Origin: Brienomyrus brachyistius
Taxonomy: Eukaryota; Chordata; Actinopteri; Osteoglossiformes; Mormyridae
DNA length: 64,000 nt
NCBI RefSeq assembly: GCF_023856365.1
Contig: NC_064555.1
Location: 22,321,254-22,385,253, forward strand
Reading direction: 5' to 3'
The translations under genes were made by a program, and so were the position numbers. The notes beneath the pieces were generated by a model, which saw nothing but the letters and a program-made list of their open reading frames with translations, did not search any database and was not told where the DNA came from. Positions 47,001-57,960 of the stretch are shown here, one piece after another (position 1 is the first letter of the stretch; every line of letters starts with the position of its first letter).

Positions 47001-48479
47001 AGAACAAAGACATCTCAACTTCAGGAAATCTCCTGCTGTAATACAATCATCAATTTAATCAAACTGCTGCATTTCAAATAATACTTTACATGTGTTCTTT
47101 AATGTATATTATATATATTTATTCTTACCCTCCAAAAACAAACCTGAATGTATCACATAAAGAAATGCTTAGCGCAGCCAGCATAGATGTAATGCGAGGA
47201 CTGTCAGGTCTGACAGTGACAATCTACAGGTTTGACCGGGTTACAGACACAGACACAGGAAAAAAAGAAAGAAAGCAGGTTGAAGGTTAACTGGGAAGGA
47301 AGTTACCGCAGTAGAAAAACAGGTTATCACCTTATCAAGCGTGAAATGAAGCTTGGGCTAAAACAGGTTTACGAACTGGAATCAAACTGGATCTTGAAAT
47401 AAAATAATTATGTTACAATTCAGTATACAAAGAAATTTAAGTTGTATTGTAACAACAACAATAATAATAATAATTTAGTAATTTAAGATGTTATTAATAC
47501 CAAGAACAAGTGCAATAATAATTCAATTTCTTTGTATGTTTATTATTTTTATTTTTATTTTTATTTTTATTTTTATTTTTATTATTATTATTATTATTAT
47601 GTAGTTGTTATTGTGGTTAATGCCAACAACAACTATAATAATATATTTGTGTGTTGCATTGTATTATTGTTATTGTCATTGTTGTTATTATTATTACTAA
47701 CAATGACAACAGCAACAATGACAACAAGAATAGCAAATGCTGTGTGTCTGAAACAGCCCCATGATGTATTTATACAAACAAAGCTGAGTGACACAGGTCT
47801 GAATGCTGTCCCTCTTTCTGCTGTATATTAATGTGATTCACCACCTGCCCCCGTGTCACTCTGTCCCGTTTGATGTCACTGGCAGCTTACAGTTTATTCC
47901 TTCACCTCTGCGCATGCATCCAACGAAATGGAATACAGTGAAACTACCCCCCAAACAGAGGGGGGTCACAACAGAGTGCCTGGGAGCAATCTGAATTTAA
48001 AAAGAAATATAGGAAAAGGAGAGTAAGGAGCTGTGCTGAGATTTGGGGGGGTCAGGAGAATGTGGGCTTTGCAAAGCCAGAGGGCGCTTCCCACCCCACA
48101 GGTACCCGGGTACAAAGGTCATTATCTGCGAAGGACCCTGCAGCATCAATAGACGTTATGCAAAACTTGTGGCCTTGAGTATTTCTGGAACCATCTGAAG
48201 TGATTAGTTTTTCTAATTAACAGACACACAAAGTGCTATTTTCATTCTCGTCTCTTCTTCCTTCTTCCTTCTTAGCCCCCTCTTTCAGCGTTTTGCTGGA
48301 GCGCGTGGCGTAACGAACTCGGGGTGCCTCAGAGCGAGGCGTTGGCTTTTGGCTGCACGAGAGGGCCGGGCTAATGGAAGCCAGCCGGCGGGCGGCGCTT
48401 GGCGGACCGTCAGGCCGAGAACAGCGTGACGGAAACCTGAACACGTCCCTCATCGACCACTGACGTACCTGCACGGGGA
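47001..48479. other. non-coding interval with AT microsatellites and a CpG-rich patch
   Basis: A (TTTTA)n run at 47544-47582 passes into (ATT)n to 47600. A CpG-rich patch occupies about 48287-48480, immediately left of the candidate regulatory element. An 85-codon minus frame there has no known relative. No exon was recognised. Confidence 0.45.
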
Positions 48480-49110
48480 CGACGTTGCAGCCACATTCAG
48501 TCTAGCCAACATCTTTGTGGTTTATTAAGCCATAAAAAATCTCCTCTGAGGACAATAAACGCGAAAACAAACACAGCTAACGTAGACAATTACACTCCTT
48601 CCAATTGCAGGTCAGTCATTGTTGCAATATCAAAATATGCACATAATGGAAATGTGGAACATACCAGCTCTCCCAGAATAGATTCTCATCTGTAAGACTG
48701 CATTTGCCTCATGGTTACAATTCCTCCAATTATTTTTTTTTTGAACTGGCATCAAAAGACTTTGATTAATCATTGACCAGAAGTTTTACATCTTGATGAA
48801 TCAAAGGCGTCTTTTGTAAAGCTGTGGTCTTTAAAAATCGTGGGTGATAGTGGCTAAAAAATAATTGCAGCTTTTTGACAAGTGAGCATACTTTTTGATA
48901 AACTGGTGGGAAGAATATTGCGAGCGGGTTTAATTGCACTTGATCCTCTCATGAAAATCACATGGCAGTAGATTATGGAATTTTGTCCATCCATTATGCT
49001 AAATGACCTCTTAGGGGTCAAAAACATTATCACGCCACTTAATGGAAATCATTCTGTCACCATTTGCATATTCAGCACGGATTAAGTGATTTTATCATGT
49101 TTTTGCAATT
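48480..49110. promoter_or_regulatory. candidate developmental enhancer / conserved non-coding element
   Basis: About 630 bases of repeat-poor, AT-leaning sequence with no coding potential. It contains a SOX-type CATTGTT (48617-48623), TCF/LEF-type CTTTGAT (48760-48766) and ATCAAAG (48800-48806), a related ATCAAAAG (48751-48758), and an exact octamer ATTTGCAT (49072-49079). Several TAAT/ATTA homeodomain cores are also present. Motif matches this short arise by chance. The case rests on their clustering and on the absence of repeats in a repeat-rich window. The target gene is unknown. Confidence 0.38.
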
Positions 49111-51338
49111 TTTTTTTTTTTGCCGTGTGGGGGGATTCAGTGTGCAGGAACACCAACCCATAGTCCCAGCATCACCTGATCATCGCATGAACATCCCAGT
49201 GGTGTGTTCATTGCGCTGCCGTCTCTTAGCGTGGAAAAGCCTAATGCGCTTTGCAGGCTATCTGGAAATGCAACGGAAAGCGGAGCGACCTGCATTCTCA
49301 TTTCGAATGCGCTCGGGTTTGTGGTGCGGGCTGAATACGAGTGAGCTTGGCGCGGTTTTGCGGTGCGATTCATAATTCGGGGGGGACCACGTCAGTTATT
49401 AGCCAACATGGCAGAGGATTCGAGTTTAAGCTGCCGATCAACTGCCGATCAAGCAGTCAGCTGACGGGAGATGTAGGCCAGCCGTGCTAATTTCATCTCA
49501 TCGCTGCGCTGCTGCTCTGGCAGGAAGCTCAGAGGGCTAGCTGTCTTGTGGTTGCTCCATAAATAGGTCCTGCAAAGAAGAAAAAAGGCGGTACTTCCTA
49601 CGACACACGGCGATAGCCCCAGGGCCGCAGGACTTTCGCTTAGCTTGAGACTGTGTGACTTCTCACTGGTTTGCTATACCAACAAGCAGTAACATCTGGG
49701 AAAGCAGTGGTGAAAGCTCATTAAATACCGTCAACAGGACCGAATAACAGGAACACGGAGGCCATAAATCCACGGCCTTGAAAGAAACTGGGGTTTGAAG
49801 AGGGATGTCCCGCCTCGGAACATTTTTACGGCTCGCCGGCATTGTGTCGCCGTGTTCCGGCTGTGGTGGGGTCCACCATCGAGACGAGCCATGTCTCCTC
49901 CTCTCGGTTGAGCCTGGACAGGGGGTGGGGGGCTCGCTTTGACTCCAAATGGATTTGTGACACTCCAGCACGGCCTGACGGCAGAGGCAGACAGATGCCA
50001 CACATGATTAAGCCAAAATACAACAGCTGGCTGTCCGCAGAGCCCTGTCAGGCCGAGCTGCCCTGCTTTCATGCATGGCTTGTGGCTGGGAGGCAGAGCA
50101 GCCGTCCGGGGGGGGGGGGCATTCCAGGGCCCGGGGCCCTTTGTTCCCTTGTTTCCCTCGGATGTGCAATCAACACTTGAGGAACGGGCTTTCATCTGTG
50201 AAGGCAGTCAATAAACCTCACTGCGGGACCCCCCCCCCCCCCCCCGCCCGACCTCGCCACCCCCCCTCCCCCGGATCCTTTTCCCCAAAACCCCTCCCCC
50301 CTCCCTTTGTTTTGGCATCTGGATCTCGCTTGTAAGCAAAGGAGGTTTAATTAGCACGATGTAGTCGCAAGTCGTAAAGAGGGAGTTTCCCCTTCGGGCT
50401 GCGTCGGGGGTAGGGGTGCAGTGGGGGGGTGGGGGGGGGGGGGGTGTAGGTCAGGCTGGGAAGTGGAGTACCAGGGGGAGGAGAACTTGGTCTGGCTCTA
50501 ACAGCCTCTGCGGGCTTTGATCATCTGTCCACCTGGCAAACGCGCAACTTCCCCAGCTTCTCACAGCTTTACCGAGATACTGCAGAGCAAGTCTTATGAG
50601 GGGGGGGAGGGGGTTACTCTCTATACTCTTTGTAGCTAACTGAGTGCTTTTATGCTGTAATCCAAGTGTACTCCCAGCCTATACTTGGACGTGGGCTAAT
50701 TTTTCAGTGTTTTACCACCGTCTGCGATAAACATAACACCAGCACTCTTAATGGTGAAATCCCAGCTGGGAGATGTGTGATGTTTTATTCAGGTGAACGT
50801 GCCGCTTCGCTCTCGCTTCAGTCTCGATGAGACTGCAGGGCGGCGTTTGAAGACGGTGGCTTCCGGATGAGCGCGGGCCTGCGAGTGGCTCAATGCAAAC
50901 AGGAAGAGGGGTAAACCAGACGTGACTTAGCACCTGCCTGCAAAAGCCCGACACCCACAGGCCTCGTAAACCCTAAACAACGCTACACTGCACCGATCGA
51001 TAACGGCACCCCACTGATTGACAGCAAAAACAATTAGTTTATTTTATGTAAATATACATGCATAAATCTATTTATATATGTTTGCTATTTATAGACACAC
51101 ACACACATCCAGAAATAATAAAATATTCCAAAAAACAAATAACCAAAAATAGTACGTACATTTCAGTTAAATCTAATCTCTATGAGCAGGGTGAGTGTTG
51201 CTAAAATGGGATACTTTCTAAAAATTATCTTGCTTGCTTTTCAGTTCCGTCTTGCATCCCAGTTTGTAAATTCTAAGTAGATGAACGCCCCATGAACACT
51301 ATATAGCACAGAAATTAAAATATTACTAAACATGTATA
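49111..51338. other. non-coding interval with poly-G/C runs
   Basis: Poly-G/C runs lie at 50108-50119, 50229-50245 and 50431-50444. Open frames of 100-154 codons at 49.06-50.2 kb show no recognisable domains. No splice-bounded exon was seen. Confidence 0.45.
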
Positions 51339-51710
51339 GGGGCAGCATGGTGGTGCAGTGGTTAGCACTGTTGCCTCCCACCTCTGGGATCCGGGTTTGA
51401 GTCTCTGCCTGGGTCACATGTGTGTGGAGTTTGCATGTTCTCCCTATGTCGTTGTGGGGTTTCCTCCGGGTACTCCGGTTTCCCCCCACAGTCCAAAGAC
51501 ATGCTGAGGCTAATTGGAGTTACTTAATTGCACATAGGAGAGCATGTACATGTGTGTGTGTGTGTGAATGGTGTGTGAGTGTGCCCTGCGATGGGCTGGC
51601 CCCCTCATGCCCATTGCTTCTGGGATAGGCTCCAGACTCCCTGCAACCCAGAAGGGTAAGCAGTTTGGAAAATGAATGGATGAATGGATGGATGGATGGA
51701 TGGATGGATA
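51339..51710 (+). mobile_element. SINE-like repeat, family A, complete copy
   Basis: The head GGCAGCATGGTGGTGCAGTG has an A-box-like TGGTGCAGTGG (51351-51361) and a B-box-like GGTTTGAGTCT (51394-51404). The body contains GTGTGGAGTTTGCATGTTCT, CCGGGTACTCCGGTTTCC and GTCCAAAGACATGC. A TG tract, the 'TGGGATAGGCTCCAGACTCC' phrase and terminal (GGAT)n (to 51710) follow. This is the reference copy for the family fragments in this window. It has no coding capacity and is tRNA-derived by its head. Confidence 0.82.
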
Positions 51711-54622
51711 TACACATACATTAAATGTGAAGTTTAACTGTCCCATTTTGCCAGGTGTCCAGTTTTCACAACACTTACTCTATAAATCATTTTCTCATTT
51801 CTGAAATAACAATTTAATTTTATATCATTTGTCCAGTACAGGCTCATGATGTCAATAATGATTTATTTCATTATACGAGTGATATGAGTCTGTGCTTTTG
51901 TATATAATGATTTAGGGTTTTATAATTCAGCTTAATCTTAATTACATATTTGCAGAAAACCAAACATAAAACTAAACAGTAAGTACTGATTTTGGCTTCT
52001 GTTTTCACTGACAGCTGTAAGACTAATATCTTCCTGTTAAATGTGTTTTTTTTTGTGTGCTGTGTTCGCTGTTTTATTTCTTTTTACAGCAGCGATGTCA
52101 AATTGGTTCGGAAAGGGTGTTTTAAATTTTCCTCCCTTAACTGGGGAGAGAAATATTGGAAATGAGTTTGGGAAAAGTGGCCGTGCTGCCTGGTGCCGGG
52201 CGGAGAACTGAAGGCCTTCGAATGCAGGACAGCAGGAAGTGAATTCAACATCGTGGAAGTGAAAGTCACACAGATGGGGGCGGGGTGGGGGGGTGTAATG
52301 GTGGGCATATACTTCAGACGACATCCAGATGAACGTCGAACATGTCGGCGAGGACACTCCGTCACGTACAAGGTGCTGCTAGCTTGTTCATTCTATGCCA
52401 CGCGGAATGTTTTTAAGGCCCACAAACAGAGAGAAAATAAACGTGTTGTGGGGAGTCATTTTAATAGAGGAGATGATAGCTTGTTATTAAAGTTCCCTTC
52501 TTTAATAACAGCCACTATCGGTTTAATACTCACACAGGGAAGTCAGCAATTTAAATGACACTCACAATTACATGCTAAGAAAAAAACGTGCATTGCACGG
52601 AAAATATTACATGGTTTCTACAGTTACTATTAACAGAAATACACAAATACACATATTCAGTTGCACTATTTACAGATATGCACAGTGTGGTGCAAAGCAT
52701 GCTGGTAACTGCATAATTAGTCTTCGCTGACCAACCCTGCGGCGACATTTTTATGTCAGCCAATCATGGACAGCGGGAAGGATTAAATTAAATCAAGTTA
52801 AAAAGTATTCCTTAGAGACCCAGGACACCTCGTCTTACATAGAGCAACAGCAACAACGCCAGCATCTTACGTCTGACTGGGGAGCAGCGTGGGTCTCAGC
52901 AGGTTCAGCCTCAGTGCCTGTGGCTGGAAAGTCATGGAATAGTCACATGTCCGTTGGGCTCTTCAGTAAAGCCCTTAATCTTGCAACGTACTCTAGGGAC
53001 GCAGAATAAATTGCTCAGACCACAAGCTTCACGCTCAGTTGTGTATGCTGTATGTGTGGACATCTCAGCGGAGAGCATGATGGGATATACGCAAAGAAGC
53101 ATACAGATGTGCCTGCACTTGTATGAATGACAAATAAAACATCATTTCATAAATGCGTGAGATTTTTTTAAACAATGGATTTATAATTGCACAATGCCTA
53201 AAGGTAGGTCATACTACCACAAAAAAATAGCTTGTGAGAGTTTTATTTGCACAAAAATGGGCAGAAGAAAAAATGATTGGTACAGAGAAATAACCAATCA
53301 GATTATAGAGGAGGTGGGTCCAAGCAAGACAAACCAACCAACCAGATGTCTTGGTCCTGCCTCCGGATAGACATTTGTCCTATTATGGCAAGAAATTACC
53401 ATTCCGTTTAGCCCTTTATACTGCAAATGCATACTCATGTACCAATTATGTCAATCCCTGTTGATAACACATTGCTAGCTAGCATGCTTCTCATGTGTCT
53501 TGCCATACATTTTTTTCAAAAGCAGCACCATTCATTCACTCAATAAAAATCCCATGAGATCCCAAATTACCGTGGTATACCTTATTATCTGGCCACGCCC
53601 ATTTTGCGCTTGTGTGACCATACCATAAGAATGGTTTTGATGCAAGTATTCAGTCACCATTTGGACCGGCCTCTCCTCTGTTTCTCCGTTTTAACTTCGT
53701 TTTGAATACTGAAATGTGAAATACATAGTCTTTGCCTTTGATCTACTTATTAAGCATCAGAAAGGGTTTTCTATAGCATCAGGGCTTTTTGGTTTGAAGA
53801 GGTCCTTAGGGGCCTTTGCAGGGGGCATTTTGTGCTCGAAAAACCTTCAGGAAAGTCACACGGGGTTAGCGGCACTCGCCACTCGCCATAATTCCTTTGG
53901 AAAGTCGCTCCTTTTAGATGCGGTTCTTTGCCGGGCGTGTTTACCAGCAGCTTCGTGTTTGGGCACCGGATGGCGCGTCGCGCTGCGGATGATGTGTTTC
54001 GCTAGCGGCACATGGTACGTGGCGCGGGAAACCTGGCGTCTGAGCCAAAAGCTGGCCGATCCCCGACACGCTGCGGGGAGAAGAGTGGCCGCACCGAAAT
54101 GGGCGCTCCGCCAGAGGCACAGAGAAGCGCAGAGGCCGGCACTTCAAATGGACAAGGTGTAAGCCATCTGCTGAAGAACACCGACTGCAGTTACGTGAAA
54201 GGCTTATGCCCACCTCTCCTGAAAAAAAAATAGGTGGCCCCAGGACTAACAAAGTCACATGACGAGGCGGGGGGGGGGGGGGGGGGGGGGGGGGGAAGGA
54301 GGGGGTGATCAGGAAACAAGGACAGAGGGAGGGAGCTACACTTCCAGTCGTCATTGCTCTGATGTACCTGCCTCATTTGCCCCTTGGTATTTAGAAGCTT
54401 ATGTTGTCAAAATATGACCTTTATGTTTCAAGTTCAGGGTGGAGCTTATGACAATGAAAAGGACAAAGTTATAGCCTGACACCGTCGTGCTCTCAGACTA
54501 ACATAAACCTTATTTAATTTAGTTAAATTTTGCTCTAAAGCTTAAGAGGCCAACATTTCTACTGCCTGACGCTTCTGCTGCCAAAGTAGGAAAGCACTCA
54601 GTGATCAGTGTCCTTTTTGTAG
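51711..54622. other. non-coding interval with the longest poly-G run
   Basis: Mostly AT-rich sequence. 53200-53610 contains short inverted words (GAGGTGGGTCCAAGCAAGAC against GTCTTGGTCCTGCCTCC) and may be a decayed fish repeat. A CpG-rich patch lies at 53930-54130. A 27-base poly-G run occupies 54269-54295. Frames of 121 codons at 52193-52558 and 148 codons at 53716-54162 are unrecognised and not called as genes. Confidence 0.45.
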
Positions 54623-54772
54623 GGATGGATAGTTCAGGTCCAGAAAGTAAAAATCCAGACCAAAATTTTGTTTCAACCAATCAGTTGAGTATAAAGAATC
54701 AAAGTCACAGAGTTAGTTGAAACAAAATCTTGGTCAGGATTTTTACTATATGGGATTGAAGTGTCCAACTCC
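54623..54772. mobile_element. MITE-like inverted-repeat element, copy 2
   Basis: It shares AGTTCAGGTCCAGAAAGTA, AAATCCAGACCAAAATTTTG and TTTCAACCAATCAGTTGAG with the copy at 40525-40667. The right arm (AACAAAATCTTGGTCAGGAT) is more diverged and the outer terminus is degraded. Confidence 0.72.
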
Positions 54773-57189
54773 GCACTTTTGTATTCCAATTAGGGTTAGC
54801 AGTTTGTTAGAGCAGCTGGGGATTGGACCCAAGTGTGAGTGACTGAAGGAGCAGATACGCATCTGCCACTGGCAAAGGTCAGAGCGGCCGGAAAACCAGG
54901 GGCTGGCCGTGGTGAGAAGGAGCCGCCCAGGTGCCATTCTTCTCTACTGAAGCCTGAAACGGGGAGCAGCTCGCAGCTGGTAGGTTGGCATGGCCAACGT
55001 GGATGGAGGCCAAGGTCAGTCTCTGCCAGATACACGACGCCCAGCGTCTGCTCCGAGGACGGGGGACGCGGGAGCGTCGTGTGGGAAGCAGGAACATCAA
55101 AGCACCGCCACTGAAGCTGGCGGAAGACATGTGACATCTGAAGGAGCCAATGGGAAGCCGGGACACCTGTGGAGTATGTCCAGGCATAATACCTATTCTG
55201 AGATCTTTGGCCAGGGAGAAAACCTAAGAACGGGCCTTTGATATTCAACAGCCTTCATAGCTCAGTGAATGTGTCAGAGATCAAAGGAGACTCAGTGTGA
55301 CTCAAGCCTGAAATCTGCCAGCTCGCTGGTCCCCAAAGGTGTTTCATGTGTGTCGTTTCAGTTCCTGTCTGTTATCCAAAGCTAAGCGTATTTCATCATG
55401 AAAAGATGAATACGTCACCGAGTTATTAATTTATCAGAAGTGGCATGATCATAACGATATAAATAATTTCTAATCTCTCATCATGAGAATATGCTGTCTG
55501 CCAGTCATTCGGCAGGTAGCACAGTCCGGCTTTCGCGTTTATGCCTCACGAAGCCTTTGTGATTCCTTGGTTTTCTGAACGTTCGGAGTGAAAGGATGAG
55601 CTGAAAATGTATGTCTGAAACCTCAGTCCTTGCATATCGGCCCATGCAGGTACGGTTATGCCAGAATAAAGGTCTGTACTTGCGGTGATTTCCGCCGCTA
55701 GCTAAGCTGGATCCGGCTTAGCGGTTTCCCCCGACGCAACCTGCTTCCTTCTCATCCGTGTGCTGGCTTCTCTGTGGCGGAAAACACACCGAATGTCATG
55801 GGCTCTTCCCTGGCTGCTGACTCGGGGCGAATTCTCCGCGCAAAGAAGGGGGCTGTGTGCCCACAGCGCCAGTCTTGGCAGTCGAACCGAGGCCTGGGGG
55901 GTCTGGCTCCGCCGATCAAAGGCGCATATCGGATAGCAAATAGCTCGAGTCCACGGTGCGCCTGTTCTTCTCAAAGACCTGCACAGAGGTGGGAGTGCAC
56001 CCCAGGACGGCCTTGAAAGTGGAGCGAGGCCTCAGCTTCAAATACACATTGGGGGGCGGGTAATGTAGGCATGAGAAGATGTTTCACACCTGAAACACTC
56101 CCTCTGTTACATTTAGTGAAAGCACCTTGCTGTTGGAAGTAAATGCCTTTGGCATGGGGGTCTGGGGCAAATGGAAACTTCTAGAACAGGGTTGTGGGAT
56201 TCATCCCCCAGCGGATCACCTGTATATTGATCTAAGCTCTATCCTAATTGCCCAAGGACTGGATCAGTGTGCCAGTGATTAAATAGTTAGTTTGAATGTA
56301 TGTATGTCTGTATGTATGAATGTTGGCATGCCTGATATTTATGTACATGTCTATCCTCTGATTGCTGCTAAGGGGGGCCTTTTTAAGGCATCACTGTAGA
56401 CCTGAGAGGACATGTTTTCAGCCAGGTGTGTTAATACAGACTTGGCATCTGACAGGTTGGCTGACAGGTTTACGGAGGCTGAAGGGGACGCTGGTGGGGG
56501 CTCCTCTGCCGATATCCTGCACTTCCCCACCTGACACGCGGACTGATTCTCCTCCTATCCAGATGAAGAGCAGAGATGTTTGGAAGGCCCGTCCATTCTG
56601 GGTGCCGGGAGATCTGCCCGACTCGTTAAAAGCCGGAGATGAGAGTGTGTGGCACGCGAGCATCCGCTGCCGTCAGCTAGGGAGGGGATACAGGACAGCG
56701 CCTCTGCTGTTGTCAGGGCTCTGGGTTCGGGACGCCCTCAGCCCTCAGTGGTGGCCATAGCTGCAGACGGGCCACTCCAGCCGGCTGCTCAGAGCAAACG
56801 CCCGCCAACACTCTGGCGCATCAAAGGAGGATGCGCAGGCAGCGCTGGCCTATCGCTACGCCCGACCCAAAAAAGATTAAAAGGTGCTGCTGGCCCACGT
56901 CAGAAACAGGCCGCTGCTGTTCATGTCTGCAGAGTTGGCAGGGTGCGGTCCGGGGCTGTGGGACCGAGCCGTCCCGACACCTCTCGTCTACACAGCTGCT
57001 GCGTCTGGCCTTCGCCCTCCATCAGGACCCCCACTCCACAAATAGATGTCTGGAGGGTCACAGAGCAAAGGAGAAGGCAGCTTGCTCATCTGCACGCTGC
57101 CTTTCTGTCGTCTCATTTTTTTACAGCATTATGTATAAACGCATGACAAGGAGCTACAAAGCGTCCCTTTTATCTTTGTCATACTCAAT
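54773..57189. other. non-coding interval, nothing recognised
   Basis: GC-moderate sequence with several overlapping open frames (up to 165 codons) lacking homology or splice context. A short GTATGTAT-type repeat lies near 56298-56320. Confidence 0.45.
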
Positions 57190-57960
57190 TTTCTGCGCTT
57201 TTTCCTGTGTATTTTTATAGTAGATGCTAAATGTTATGCATGTTTTCCAGTTCATTTTTACAGCATATGTGAAATTTCACACATGCTTCACTGTGCATTT
57301 TTATAGTATATGTGAAATTTTATGCATGTTTTCCGGCACATTTTATAGCATATGTGAAATTTTATGCATATTGTCCAGCTCATTTTTATAAAACATGTGA
57401 AACTTTGCACATACTTCCCAGTGCATGTTTGTAGTATTTGTGCAATTTTATGCATGTCGTTCAGCGCATTTTTATAGTATGTGTGAAACTTTTCCCATGC
57501 TTCCTTGTGCATTGTTATAGTATATAAAAAATGTATATATGTTCCCCTGTATACTCTTATGGTGCATGTCAAATTTTATGCATGTTTTCCAGTGCATTTT
57601 TGTATAATTTATGCAAAACTTTGCACATTCTTCCCTGTGCATTTTTATAGTATATGTGAAACTTTACCCATGCTTCTCTGTTATTATTATAGTACATATG
57701 AAATTTTTTTGCATGTTTTCCAGCACATTTTATAGTATATGTGAAACTTTACACATCTACATATATTTTGTACATTTCCTGTTTTCCTGTGCATTTTTAC
57801 AGGATATGCAATACTTCCTGCATATTTTCCTATGCGTTTTTAAATCCTGAGCAATTCTATGCATACATTATTATAGGACATGCAATATCTTATGCATGTT
57901 TCCCAGCTCATTTTATAGTATATGAAATACTTTATGCATGTGTTCCTGTGTATTTGGGCA
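57190..57960. repeat. 43 bp AT-rich degenerate minisatellite, about 18 units
   Basis: Units built on CATTTTTATAGTATATGTGA, then AA(A/C)TTT(T/A)(T/G/C)(G/A)CAT and a CT-rich joint (TTCC..GTGC or TTCCAG) repeat about every 43 bases with heavy divergence. The units near 57290-57400 are most alike. Short open frames across it are artefacts. Confidence 0.9.

Noticed and set aside
46652..47041. 129-codon Tyr/Ser/Leu repeat frame
   Set aside because: Product of the 13 bp minisatellite.
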